Below, one piece after another: positions 1-11,715 of a DNA stretch of 64,000 nt. The stretch covers positions 70,639,662-70,703,661 of the forward strand of contig CP092877.1 in NCBI GenBank assembly GCA_030710605.1. The letters run 5' to 3'. This stretch comes from Cordylochernes scorpioides. Taxonomy: Eukaryota > Arthropoda > Arachnida > Pseudoscorpiones > Chernetidae. Position 1 is the first letter of the stretch. Every line of letters starts with the position of its first letter. The translations under genes and the position numbers were made by a program. The notes under the pieces are model-generated. The model had not been told where the DNA came from and made no database searches. It was given only the letters and a program-made list of their open reading frames with translations.

Positions 1-692
1 ATTGTAGGAACTCTGGACCGAATGTAGGAGCTCTGGACCGAATGTAGGATCGGTGAACCGAATGTAGGAGCGGTGAACCGAATGTAGGAGTTGTGGACTG
101 AATGTATAAGCGGTGGACCGAATGTATAAGCGGTGGACCGAATGTAGGAGCTCTGGACCGAATGTAGGATCGGTGACCGAATGTAGGAGCGGTGGACCGA
201 ATGTAGGAGCGGTGGACCGAATGTAGAGTTGTGGACCGAATGTAGGAGCGGTGGACCGAATGTAGGAGCGGTGGACCGAATATAGGAGCGGTGGACCGAA
301 TGTAGGAGCTCTGTTCCGAATGCAGGAGCTCTGGACAGAATGTAGGAGCGGTGGACCGAATGTAGGAGCTCTTTTCCAAATGTAGGAGCTCTGGACAGAA
401 TGTAGGAGCGGTGGACCGAATGTAGGAGCTCTGGACCCAATGTAGGAGCGGTGGACCGAATGTAGGAGCTCTGGACCGAATGTAGGAGCTGTGGAGTGGA
501 TGCAGGAGCTCTGGACCGAATGTAGGAGCTCTGGACCGAATGTAGGATCGGTGGACCGAATGTAGGAGCGGTGGACTGAATGTAGGAGCGGTGGACCGAA
601 TGTAGGAGCTCTGGACCGAATGTAGGAGCTCTGGACCGAATGTAGGAGCGGTGGACCGAATGTAGGAGCGGTGGACCGAATGTAGGAGCGGT
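1..692. repeat. 20-bp minisatellite array, about 34 units
   Basis: The unit is close to AATGTAGGAGCGGTGGACCG, repeated head to tail with no spacer. Two main variants alternate irregularly, one with GCGGTGGACC and one with GCTCTGGACC in the middle. Some units carry 1-2 base deletions, for example near 175 and 230, and point changes. The array is already running at base 1, so its true length is unknown. The plus strand carries TAG in the ATGTAG core. The minus strand contains no stop codon in any frame, because the plus strand lacks TTA, CTA and TCA throughout. I see no sign of a mobile element at its right edge. Confidence 0.97.
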
Positions 693-1046
693 GTGAGACC
701 ACGTGGGCCGAAGATCGATCCTGGCACGGAGCCAGCGTCCAGGTGAAAAGATCTCCACAAAAACAACCGGCCTCCATTTGTCTTCAACTTCCTCGACATT
801 TGTTTCTCCTAATCTGCTTTCTATGGTGCCACGGGGTGTTGATACCCTGGTCGTCCTGCCGGGAATTCTGCGGAACGCCTGGATGCTCTGAAACACAAGT
901 TTTATGAGTCGTTTCTCCACCGAGGAGTCAGGGGCTCCCAGTAGTTCCGTTAACTTGCTCGACTCATGTGTATGGCCGATTATTGTCCCAGCTGTGAGCC
1001 CTCGGGGAGAAGTCAAATTTCCCCTAATCTCGCTGTCCCGGATCAG
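690..1046 (-). other. GC-rich segment with stop-free minus-strand frame
   Basis: This stretch is clearly richer in G+C than its surroundings. On the minus strand one frame is open from just after a TGA at 1047-1049 through the whole segment and on through the minisatellite to base 1, about 348 codons. The part outside the satellite is about 118 residues, rich in Arg, Glu and Ser, and contains RPVVFVEIFSPGRW near its end. I do not recognise it. No in-frame ATG is evident, so if it is coding it would be an exon or a fragment. The alternative is the non-coding flank of a satellite. The plus-strand reading frames here look like shadows. Confidence 0.25.
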
Positions 1047-1122
1047 TCACGCATGTAATTCTAGACCGTCGAGTAGCGGTTCTACTCTAATCTTGGTTTT
1101 ATTTTACACCGCGTATATCTAA

Positions 1123-1387
1123 ACATTTTACACTAGTAAAACCTACTATTTAAAAATGCCAAGAAAACTTTTCTGTTCTCCTGGAAATGGCCACTCAGTA
1201 GTGTAACTATAGGTAGGCTAATATTTGTAATTATGCAAATATGGTTGTGCTCAGAGAGGTAGAGAGGTGGTTGCTCATGAGAGCTTTTCTAGTCTCTTTC
1301 TATTAATATTTTCAAAAATAGTTTTAAACTTGGAGAATATCATAAAATTAGAATATATAGAAATATAGAAAAAACACATTTTGGCAA

Positions 1388-1433
<46 letters not shown>

Positions 1434-1623
1434 TAATTATTGACACTACAACCTGTCTTTATTCCTGATGTTTCGGTGATTCTTTGACACCCTTTTCAAA
1501 AGAAACGAATCCCATAATTGACGAGTGGCAAGGACCAGTTTTCCTATGAAACGAGTGACAAAGGGTCACCTAAACGTCGTAAAGAAAATTTTAAAAGGTT
1601 GTGGAGTTGATAATTGTTCACAT
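1123..1623. other. AT-rich intergenic stretch with TA microsatellite
   Basis: No coding signal is visible. A run of alternating TA occupies about 1389-1430. Confidence 0.7.
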
Positions 1624-1790
1624 ACACTCATGGACAAAACTTAAGGAAATTGTACTTTTTAGCATGTATATCGGGATTAAGACAATATCTCTGAGAGATA
1701 TTTAATTCCCTATGATTTAAGATACATGATATAACCAAGTGTGTGAACAAAATTGCCTCTTGTCTCCTTAAAAAAACACAAAGTTGAGAA
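1624..1790. mobile_element. Tc1/mariner-type MITE, 3'-truncated copy
   Basis: It begins with the family end TACACTCATGGACAAAAC and continues through the shared interior (AGCATGTATATCGGGATT, then GAACAAAATTGCCTCT and GTCTCCTT). It stops before the inverted terminus seen in complete copies. The family is a short element of about 205-225 bp flanked by TA, with no coding capacity. Complete copies at 3791-4000, 19201-19405, 24967-25189 and 34246-34468 define it. Membership of the Tc1/mariner superfamily is inferred from the TA context and the terminal inverted repeats. Confidence 0.85.
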
Positions 1791-3790
1791 TCACTTTGTT
1801 TGGACAGATATTCTATGTATATATATAAATGTTTTTCTACGCATACATTAATATATTAAAATTCAATACTCCACACCTCACTATATATGGATACAGATCT
1901 AACGGCTTTAAAACACTATTTTAAAAATTACAACAATAATATACAGTTCCATCTGAAAGCAGAAAAATTTAATAGTGATGAAGTAGGACCTTCTAATATT
2001 CTTCCTTTTGCAGGTAGAATTATATAGATTGTTTTTTAAGACAATTCCTAAGAATTATTTTAATATCCATACAAAAATCGATGTTCTCTAAATAGAATTT
2101 AGGTGGCAAAAATGTCGCTATTTCAACTTTTGAGCAAAACTAAACCATCCGATAGTAGAAATGCCACGGCGAGGGATGCTGTTAGTACATCATTGGTCTG
2201 CCGCTGTTCAACTTGGATTCTCTAAAACATTTGAACATAAAGTAATACTTTCACTGACTGCAGCGCCATCTATAATCACACAGACCATATGCTGCTCTAA
2301 TGTTGGTAAAACCCATTTGTGTGACAAATGTCTCTACGCAATTAAATTAATTACAAAACAAAAATGTGTCTGGAACATGATAATAACCGAGATGGCTTAG
2401 TTTAATTATATTTGCATACGGAAGCGACCAAACTAATTAGGGTTTTTAAATGAAAGATTCGCTTTTTGTATGGGGTAAGATATTAAATTCGAATTTTATA
2501 CAATATACATCGTGCGGCACACAATAAGTCCCCCGCAATTATATTTTATTTGCATATCTCCTAGATCTAATCTTATTTACATAATGAGACACCCTTATGA
2601 AGGTCTTGTATTTCAGAATTTCAAATGATGATTGCCTCTATATGGGATTTTTCTTATTATTCAATGCAATAATCTAATGCACCAATCATGTTACTTATAC
2701 TGTATAAAGTCACCAGATGTGGATATTTCGATTTTTTTAAAACTTAAAGCGCTAAAAGGAACGTGGTTCAATATTAAAGTAAGATCCAAATGCACGTGAA
2801 ACACCAATAGAGGTTTCTCGTCATTGTGTCTAGTATCATAATCGAAGGTTGGAAATCATACTTCTTTATTCCAACCTTTTCAGCAGTATGCAACTCACTC
2901 TACTCCAGCCCTCGAGGTCATTGTTCCACATCCTTCTTGGTTCTCCTCTTTTTCTGTGTCTTCTTATATATTTCAAACCTGTAACACACAAATGACTTCA
3001 TGAAGAGCCACTCAGAACAAGGCTTGTATATTTCCTATGCCATCTCCTAACAGTGAAGAATTCACAAACGTCAAAGAACAATAAACATTCATAAAAAGGT
3101 GTAACCTCCTACCCCTACAATTATGGTATTGTCAATAAATAAATATACGTATCACTTTAAATAGAGTATTGAATATTTTGATACGTGTTGATCTTCGCCT
3201 ACTTAAAGATCTTTACTTAACCAAAGGATATCTTAACAAACCACACTATTAACGAGTTAATTAAAGGTTGACGTCTGCTAACAAATACAAGTAACGGAAG
3301 CGGTGTTGCAACACCCCGTTTTTAACGCAATGTAATTACGCCCCGTCTACATAATGCGTCTCAGTAACAACTTTTTAAAGAGCCCATAAATACTTTTCCT
3401 CTCTAAATATGGAAATCCTACGACCTCCTTAAATTTCTCTATTTGGTTAAAAGCTTTTTTATCTTATATTCCGAGATCGATTTCCCATTCGGGAGACTTT
3501 AAAACTTGAGCCCTCTTTTTGTCTCCTTTTCTTCAGCTCGACGTCCATCTTTCTCTCAGCCCCGTCCCCGCGGACCTATAATTTACTTTCTGATACGATT
3601 TCTCCCAGATTTCTAAAATTTCCGAGATCAACAGTCTCTATGTATGCATATTGTGTGTGTGATCGTAAATTTCGATTATTATTTTTATTGCAATTTTCAG
3701 AGAGAGATTTCTCATATAAACTCTTTTAACAATTTTATACTCAAGATTTGATAGATTACTTCACTTTTTGATCGGAGGCATGTTTGTACA
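1791..3790. other. Non-genic stretch; short LINE tail inside
   Basis: Apart from the LINE-tail fragment at 2868-2985 I see only AT-rich sequence with scattered short reading frames that lack coding character. The 79-codon frame at 2161-2400 resembles nothing I know. Confidence 0.6.
2868..2985 (-). pseudogene. LINE reverse-transcriptase C-terminal tail, fragment
   Basis: The minus strand reads EPRRMWNNDLEGWSRVS followed by ILLKR. This matches the minus-strand reading at 18105-18215 (RPRRTWTNDLKD, then KVSYKLLKR) and the conserved RPRTTW..D(I/L)..W tail typical of the C-terminus of endonuclease-reverse-transcriptase LINEs. Only this tail is present, as expected for a 5'-truncated LINE insertion. 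The assignment rests on the short motif and on the existence of two diverged copies in the window. Confidence 0.5.
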
Positions 3791-4000
3791 TATACTCATG
3801 GACAAAAATTAAGAATGTTATACCTTTTAGCATGCATATTCGGGATTCAAACAATAACTCTGAAATATATTTGATACACAGTGACCTTTATTGAAGATAC
3901 CCAAGTGTGAACAAAATTGCCTCTGTCTCCTTCAAAAAACAGACGACTGGTGACATCAACAAGGACTTTCCACTTCCTTAAGGTTTGTCCATGAGTGTAT
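3791..4000. mobile_element. Tc1/mariner-type MITE, complete copy
   Basis: It runs from TATACTCATGGACAAAAAT to the inverted end TTTGTCCATGAGTGTA. The interior shows AGCATGCATATTCGGGATT and a short A-run before CAGACGACTGGTGACATC. Neighbouring short reading frames derive from this element. Confidence 0.9.
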
Positions 4001-6949
4001 GTGTATACCACTATTACGACCAATACAATTGACTGGGGATGGTTCATTGAAATGACTAAACAGGCCTTCACGGATGGATAAGTATTAAAATATTGTTACA
4101 CCATGCCGTTTGATCTCCAACCTGTTTTTTCAGAAGCAAAGAATGTTATATCCAATCACTCATTTTAAATTTTACATAAGAAAGCTTATACCAGACCAGC
4201 GTACTTGTGTACGAAATGTATTTTTTTTCTTTAGCCACCTAATAGAACAAAAAGCTGCTAACGAAAAACATCGGAGAACTATACATAATTATAGTATCTA
4301 CCTGGGTATGTTTATAGTCCATTTTGTCTCATCTTTATTATGTAGTTTTATAATACTTGACACACCGTAATAACAAATAACGATTATTTTCAGTTTGAGT
4401 TGGTCATGCCCATGTTAAAGCCACTGTCAGATATTCACGGAATGGCCACACAACACCTTCGCGCCATTAATGTTTTACCTTTTCCAAAATTCCACTGTTT
4501 AGTCATTACCCAGGCTATTGGAATATTCATGACAACATGTATTCCACATACACAATGGCTCCAGCGGTACTACGAAGCAACAGTGGAATCGAAGGCCAGA
4601 GAGATAAATCAATTGAAGTCCCATTGTTGTGAGAATAGACAACACAGCCGCGGGTTAATAATTCACGACAGAGGTCGTTGGAGTGACCAATATTCCATAG
4701 TATACACTTCCCAGACTAACTGACAAATATAGCCTGTTTTGATAACACTCCTATCACAAAGAAGGGAACCTTAGAAAGTTTCAAGAATTAGAAAATTACA
4801 ATATAAAGCACGTTTGTAAACGCCGCACAAGAAACCAGACTACTATAGATTAATATGGAAATTGGTAAAAATGTATTTAAGTAAATATAAGGCGACAAGG
4901 GTCGCATCTACCGACAATAGATGGCGTCTAATTTTGAAGGGAGAGGTGACCTTTGCTTTTATAGATCAATTTCCATCAATATACAAGAGGAGGCACTATC
5001 TATCAGAGGAGTCACCTCTTCCTTTATAATTACATTAAACAATGTAATATCTCCCCAATACAGATCGTAATAATGATGTAAAACGTAAAGAATGTGCCAT
5101 AACACCAGTTTTGGATAATTCAGACAAAAGCCATTCTGTATTTTAAAGATAGGTGCCTCTTTTAGTAAATGAATGCCATCCTCTCACAACTTTACATATA
5201 TACCAAATATTTTAGAATGGAAAAAAATTCCTTTAATATACCGGGCGTTCATCAGTACAGACTTCCTAGTAGTGATGTCCTAGAGGATTCATGACCTTGA
5301 TATATTTAAGTATTTGGTCGTTTAAACATGGATTAGCGCTGCTGTTTGAAGAAAGAATAATTCAAGTACATATAATAAATAACGAGCTTTATTGATTATT
5401 TATTCTCTCAAAAGAATAGTTTTTTTCTGAGAGCGGGCATGGCTCTAAGTAATGAGGTTTCATACAGCGAACAACTCCCCAACTTGGAATGTAGCCCAAA
5501 TAATATAGTTTAAATCGCGCAGTAAAACCTCCCCTGAGAGAGACAGCATGGATACTCCTGGTCTTTTTGGGGATGGTCTCTTATTGAATTCTGGATTTTG
5601 TCAATCGATTATTTCACAAGGATGATCACTCCTAAGATGTACATCTTGAGATTATAGGATATTTTCTGGGTATCGTAAATGTTTTAAAGACTTTCCCAAC
5701 ATTATTTATTGTTTACCTAAGCTACCAAAATATATGTACATAGCGCTATTCAAAGTTTAAATTTGTCTATCAGCGAAAAAATTAAAACTGCTTTTTCGGG
5801 CTATAACCTTGTTAAGGCACGCCCCATTTTCATCTAATGTTTCATGGCTCCATTTTGGCCTAGTAAATTAGGCTGAGGCGAGTTCCTTTTTACGTCAAGA
5901 GCTCGGAAATTAACGCCACTAAGGCTCAATGACGAGGTGAGGGGTCTTTAGTCAAAATTAATTATACGCTCAGAAAAAAAAATCGCGATCGTAGATTAAA
6001 TTGCGGAAAGTTTGGGCAACAACGCGAGTAAAAACAATAAATTTTGGCGGCTATTGATTGATTGATGGAGGCATCAATTCTAATTTAGAGTTTAACATTT
6101 ATTTGTTGGATTTTTTGTGACAGCATCGATTTACCACGTCAATTATTCAAATGGTAAATATTTATTGACAGACTCTGATTCTTGTTCAGCAGAATTATAT
6201 ATATACTGAGAAATATTTACTTTTATGTGTTACTACATAGGATATATACACTCATCAAATTCTAAATTTAATAAAAAATAACAATATGTATATTTTTATT
6301 ATGAAAAAGCAAGCTTTCGAACAACGATGCTCTTCTACTAGCTGAACAATGTCAAATGAGAATATTTATAACCCAGGTTCCTGGAGCGCGGAGCGCCAAC
6401 TACCCGGGGAGTCAAATGGTAAAATACAAACTGTTTGTTAAAAAAACAAATGTTCACCTACACACGAGCGGGCATGCATAACGGAATCAAACTTTAAAAG
6501 CCATTTAAAACATCCAGTTATCCTATGTGTATTTATTAATTTTTAAATAACTTCAGCACACATTTTTTATTAATTCCTTATCCACATAACTCTCCCTTAT
6601 ATAAAAACCCAAGATTCCTTAACACCAGAAATGGTTTACAATATCCTTCTCATATATCGTAATATTACATAACCGAGTCATCCTAAAGAACTTGAGATCC
6701 CGAAGAATCCACCAGATGCGCTATAAGATATTTAAATATATAATTGACGCAGGATTCTGTTATACGTTTCCTGATTAACACGAGGACGATACAGAATGTT
6801 CCAAAGACCTTCCATCTACAGTTACTGTAGTGAAAACCGAGTAGGACGACAAAAGGTCCGTAATCTACCAATATTGTGCAGCAAGTTTGCCCTGAAAAGA
6901 AGTATTAAATCAATATATTTTAAAAATAGAATTCTCTGAAATGTAAATA
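4001..6949. other. Non-genic stretch with small repeat fragments
   Basis: No convincing gene is visible. The 86- and 107-codon frames at 4110-4370 and 4400-4723 have no recognisable motif. Fragments at 4892-4962 (related in inverse orientation to 21797-21920) and 5150-5205 (related to the ends of the 44722-45451 element) show that repeats are dispersed here as well. Confidence 0.5.
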
Positions 6950-7222
6950 ATAATAATAATAATGATAAACAGCTTCCTAGGATAGGTTTCCTACTTTATT
7001 TACATATTATCTCAAACTTTCGGGTATTATTAACCCTTCTATAGAACAAAATGGATCTTCAACTATATTTTCAATAGAAGATATCTTCATTGAAGATAGA
7101 GTTGAAGATACATTTTGTCATAAACTCCTGTAGAAAGGTTTATAATACTCGAAAGCTTGAGAGAATATGTAAATAAAGCAAGAAGCCTATTCTCGGAGAC
7201 CGTTTTTTTATTATTATTATTA
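6950..7222. repeat. Fold-back palindrome, arms about 130 bp
   Basis: The left arm contains CTACTTTATTTACATATTAT and GAACAAAATGGATCTTCAAC. The right arm carries the complementary series GTTGAAGATACATTTTGTC and AATATGTAAATAAAGCAAG. The centre lies near 7083 with almost no spacer, and ATT/AAT triplet runs sit at the outer ends. The arms differ by scattered changes. This architecture fits a fold-back MITE or a head-to-head duplication. Confidence 0.8.
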
Positions 7223-7239
7223 AAACCAATTTATATATA

Positions 7240-7345
7240 AGACATAAAAGGTTGGCGTTCAGCTAACTGAAATATTGATTAAAAAAAATGATATTTTGAT
7301 CCAATATATGCCGTTTTATTTAAAGATTTATTTATGGATTGCTCT
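7240..7345. repeat. Half copy of fold-back element of 16898-17165
   Basis: The sequence AGGTTGGCGTTCAGCTAACT, then ATGATATTTTGATCC, then GGATTGCTCTATTTAAAAT closely matches 17090-17195. It represents one arm plus flank of that palindrome. Confidence 0.75.
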
Positions 7346-8962
7346 ATTTAAAATATATATATATAAGATATATATATATAATCGTTTATTTAGTCGTTTC
7401 TTTTGTACACAGAAAATATTATTTTAATATTTGTGCACAGATTCGTGTCTTCAATTTGATTCTACAAATAAAATGACCGATGATAACATTATCTATCAAC
7501 GCAGTTTCATTATATTATATAAAAACAAAACCAGATCATGAGACTAAATGCTAAAAATCTATAAAAATATCATAGCAGACGAGCCCGGAAGTAATTCAAA
7601 ATAGCTTCCTCCTGCCCATTATGTAATTATGGCAGGAAAGTTCCAATAAATGGAATTAACTATGTAAAAAAAACTTGGCACAAAATGTTGGAATATTGAA
7701 ATGTCATTCATCTCCTACCGACAAGTTCTGTCACCTAGTTTTTTACATCTCAAAGGAGAAATTTGTGTTTTATTTGGAGATAAAAGGAAACGGGGGCTTT
7801 TTTCTTAATTTATATTTCTTTCTCAACAAATAAATTGCCTTCAATTACGTAATATTTGCTTCTACTTCTTTTTAAAACTTTCTTCTCATTGTTTATAATG
7901 AATTACTAGTTTTTTTAACGAAGCTTTCAGGGAATATTTACAAATGTAATTGTGTTTTTATTGGTACCTCTATAGCACACAGGCAGAGAGTTTTCCATTA
8001 ATTAGAACTATCTAATGGATGTAATCAATCAAATGACATTTTTTATAATTTCATGCCATTAAACATTTTTATCCCATTTTACAACAGTTTTTACATCATT
8101 GTAAAATCTTTATTGCGTTTTTTTTGTACAGTTGTTAAACCCATTTGTCGATTTAAAAATTTCCCTTTACAAACGATATTTTTATTGATTCGTTCATCAC
8201 ATAAAATAATATTTTTTTACTCAAAATAATGGATTTGTTTCAAATATTTTGTTTTCCCTATATGCTTTAAAATATTGGTTGGGATCCGAGCCAAGTGTAT
8301 ATATTTTTATACAGCTGCATGTAGCTGGACATTTGAAAAAGAAAAATGGCGAAATAGCTCTGAAAAATAATCTAGTCTCACCATATTTGCATATTGTATT
8401 TGTGTGCAAATCCGCGGTAATTGAAAAGAAGGGATTCAAGGAATGCAGCAATAATCACACAACTTGCTCCTATAAATAAATTCCATACGATATATACCTT
8501 AATATAGCGAGATATATATAGATAGGAATATATGGTCTTCGGTTTATTTTCCCGCTGATTGGTTCTCTGCTGTCACATGACCTTAACAAGCCAATCAGGT
8601 TTGAGGTTAGTAAAGCCAGCAGGCTTCATTAACTTATTGGTTCCATATATTGAGGTGTTGTAATAAACGAATGGAATTTTTTTTTTATTCTTAGCAAAAA
8701 ATATTTTTATCATTTTTTTATTTGTACTCATTTAAAAACAAATTTGATTTCATGATTATGGTAATAAACCATATTGGAATATTAATCTTTGTGTTTAAAT
8801 CTTTGTATTAAAGAGGGAGTTCTGATAGTTGATGCCTTGATAATAAATTTGAGATGTGTAAAAAAAGATCGAGATTTTGTTATCCCATGACATTTTTAAG
8901 CCGAGTTGGCATCGAATTCGTATATGATCCACTGTGGGCTAATGTGTGCTCCATTTAGAAAA
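7346..8962. other. Non-genic AT-rich stretch
   Basis: Overlapping 76-codon frames on both strands at 8221-8479 are mirror artefacts without recognisable motifs. An inverted pair of CCAAT boxes (CTGATTGG at about 8554 and CCAATCAG at about 8592) is the only regulatory-looking signal. Confidence 0.5.
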
Positions 8963-9084
8963 ACACTCATGGACGAAACATGAGGAAGCTGTGCCTTTTA
9001 GCATGTATATCGGGATTCATACAATAACTCTGAAAGATGTGACCTTTATTGAAGACACACGAGATAACCAAGTATGAACAAAAT
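8963..9084. mobile_element. Tc1/mariner-type MITE, truncated copy
   Basis: It begins ACACTCATGGACGAAACATG, includes CATGTATATCGGGATTCAT and AGACACACGAGATAACC, and breaks off before the poly-A tract and the inverted end. Confidence 0.85.
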
Positions 9085-9310
9085 GACATCATTATAGTAT
9101 TATTGATGGATTACAAACCTTGTTTCTTTAAGGATTTTCAACTCGTTTTAATCGTATTTAGCCGTATCGTTCCCAGAACTTGTTCAGGCAAAATTTCAAA
9201 TTAAAAACTATAGTGGATCATTTCGTATGTAACCTGTGATTGTAGCGGAGTCCACTGCTGCACAAATAGGATTTCATGGTAAAGATAGAGGCTGCCTGGT
9301 CGCCATTCAT

Positions 9311-9404
9311 ATTTCTTGAAAATAAAGAAAGCCAGTAAATCTTTTTATTACGTCGACGTAATAAAAATATTTACTGGCTGAAGTATCTTTATTTTCAAGA
9401 AATA
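9311..9404. repeat. Compact palindrome centred on ACGTCGACGT
   Basis: The outer arms are TTTCTTGAAAATAAAG and its complement CTTTATTTTCAAGAAA. Inside them GCCAGTAAAT pairs with ATTTACTGGC, and the centre TTATTACGTCGACGTAATAA is itself a perfect palindrome. Each arm is about 45 bp, with a few mismatches. Confidence 0.85.
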
Positions 9405-11220
9405 GGATTTCAGATATCGAGACGTTTCATAATTTCAATTATCATGTTATAAGTGCCTATAACAACCTCTATTGTAATGAGATCATAAAATGGTCACTGA
9501 TGTGTTTACCCGTTTGTTGCAATTGACCTACCGACACAATATATTCCCTAATTACCACACCGTTAATAAAAGATTGGAATTTACGGTTTAATTAAACCAT
9601 TAAAACTGTGGAATCGAACAGCGGCTTTACGAGTTGATTATAAGAGTTTACGACATGTAGCCCCGGTGTAACATTTGCTCCCGTGAGACGAGATAAGATT
9701 CCCCAGTGTTGGATATGTATGTCATCCTTACTCAACGTACGCTGAGTGAAGTACAAAGCATTTATTTTACCATAATACCTCGTAGTATGTAGTAAATATG
9801 TTTCTTTATACATTGTTATCTCAACTTTCGAACACGTCAGTTAAACCTCAATACTGACTACATCAATCTAGAAAGCAGCATTAAATGTACAGATACAAGA
9901 ACAGTGATAAAAATACTGTATATAGAGGAAGATGTGGAATAAGTAAGAAAAACAGTTTACGAAATTGGCATAGGTTATGTAAATTTCTCAAGTTGCCTCA
10001 CTCGCCGTCAACGTAATTCTTCGTGTAAATTGGCTTGTCTCTAAATGCTCGTATAGAGAAGGTTTAGTTTAATTGAAGGTCATTTCGGCGATATGCTTGT
10101 GTGGAAGTGATCCAAGGAGATGAGAGTGTTTATCGCACTTTCTACTAGAAAACACCAAGTTTCGTCATGCGGCGGCAGGCCACTCGCCGCCATCTATCAC
10201 CTGCCAAGCTCCTATCATTATGTTAATTACTGTTAATTACCAACCTTCAGCTAGTTAGCGCGTGGAGCACTGCAGTAGTACATTGTGTGGGAGAATTCTA
10301 CTTTCCTTCTACAACATTAAGATGTTTATCGTGGAATTTACACGGAAAAATATCATTTCCATAGAACATTTTAAAAAATCTCCCGTTGTCATATTGTAGA
10401 ATAAAGAGTTGGGTCGGGTTTTATTTTTTTAGGTTAAATATATTTAATGTAACAGTTCAAACGATGTCTACATCATTATTATTATTAACTTACATCAACA
10501 CACAAAAAAACTATATTATCTAAAATTAATAAAAATCACCCTAAACAAACCGAACACCAAATGCTATTTAAATTACATATGCAATTTATAAATAGCTGAT
10601 ATGCAACATGGACGCAATCAACTGTTCTAAAAATTGTGTTAGTTTTTCTCTAAGTCAAATATTTCCACTTTGATTCATTATCCATTTCTACCTGCTTCCG
10701 TTCTACTTGTCAATTCCACGGGAAATTTGTCCTGAGCTTTTAGCGATTTTTGTTTTCTCACCATCTATCGAAAGTTTTCCTTTATTTTTATTTTTTGCAC
10801 TCGCACTTTGTGTGATGGATTATCCGTTTAAGTAAAATAATAAAAAAAAACACACACATTTTTTACCCGCGCTAAGAGCCCTGAAAGGTTCCAAGCAACC
10901 TATTTATAAACAGGTTTTTTTTTTTTTAATCGGCGGTCGATTTCAAAGTTTCTTTCTTTCTAATTTTTACGGGTCTTGCACCTAACAAATATTTCGAGTT
11001 TGTTCTTAAACGATATTTTTTGGTGGTTTGAGACGCTAGTTAGTGGATTACGCTGTTTTTTATCAGCTGGGTTTCAATATCGATCTTTTAATTTGCATAG
11101 TGAGAAGGATGTAACAAGGAGGAGATGGGTTGTTGCATTATGTAGCCCCAATATAGTTATCTTTATATGTATTCCTACTGTTCTTCAAAGCTTATGTCCA
11201 TAGTTCATTTAAAACACCTT
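9405..11220. other. Non-genic stretch
   Basis: The short frames at 9592-9813 (minus) and 10976-11203 (plus) show no domain. I see no splice-bounded coding block and no mobile-element ends. Confidence 0.5.
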
Positions 11221-11715
11221 TTCCTAAAGTCCAGCTTCAGTATCAGTATAAAAGGAAAACAGCCAAATGCAATATGACAGCGGTATGGTAGATTAAACTG
11301 GCGAAGCTGCTGGGAAGTTTCACCACTGATGAGCCAGGCACTCCTATTATTTTATCATTGCAGAAGGACAGTAGAATATTGATTTATTTTCAAAAGAATC
11401 ATACCCGTCAAAAATAGTTTAAATTTCTTATAGGTATCTCTCTTGAGTGCAAATAAAACAAGGTGTCAAAGAGTCTACCAACAGTATCACTATAAAGGAA
11501 GTTCCAAAAATGCAATATAACAGCGGTATGGTAGATTGAACTGGCGAAACCGCTGAGAGGGTTCACCACTGATGAGCCAGGCCCTCTCATTGATTTTTCC
11601 ATTGCAGTAAGGGCAGTAGAAATTGTTTAATATCAAAAAGAATCTTACGCCTTTAAAATATTTTTGAATTTTGATAACAGATGGCGCGCTAGTGCATTAT
11701 ATTATAAAAACAAGG
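11221..11715. repeat. Tandem pair of about 243-bp hammerhead-like repeat
   Basis: Two head-to-tail units share, in order, an AGTATCA/TATAAA lead, GCAATAT, CAGCGGTATGGTAGATT, ACTGGCGAA, a TTCACCACTGATGAGCCAG block, ATTGCAG(T)A, GGACAGTAGAA or GGGCAGTAGAA, and a tail ending in an AACAAGGTGT motif. The distance between the CAGCGGT blocks is 243 bp (11278 and 11521). The same core recurs at about 29729-29815, about 33350-33420 and in the arrays at 53107-53610 and 56639-57395. It is therefore a dispersed, partly tandem family. Confidence 0.85.
11278..11580 (+). ncRNA. Candidate hammerhead-type self-cleaving RNA spanning two units
   Basis: In the second unit the stem III 3' strand CAGCGGT (11521-11527) is followed by A (the possible cleavage position) and stem I TGGT (11529-11532). 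CTGGC-GAA-ACCGCTG lies at 11541-11555, and ACCA-CTGATGA-GCCAG at 11565-11580. CAGCGGT pairs with ACCGCTG, TGGT with ACCA, and CTGGC with GCCAG. The conserved core CTGATGA, GAA, the A-T pair closing stem III and the G-C pair opening stem II are all present. Inside one unit the strand order is not that of a known hammerhead. Taking the stem III/I strand and the CTGATGA strand from unit 1 (11278-11289, 11322-11337) and the GAAA strand from unit 2 (11541-11555) gives the canonical order. Stem I has only 4 bp and the loops are long. Activity is untested. Confidence 0.35.

Noticed and set aside
1..692. CRISPR-like array
   Set aside because: The units are contiguous with no spacers, and the sequence is plainly eukaryotic.
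8221..8479. Two overlapping 76-codon frames on opposite strands
   Set aside because: They are mirror images of the same AT-rich DNA, with no motif on either strand.
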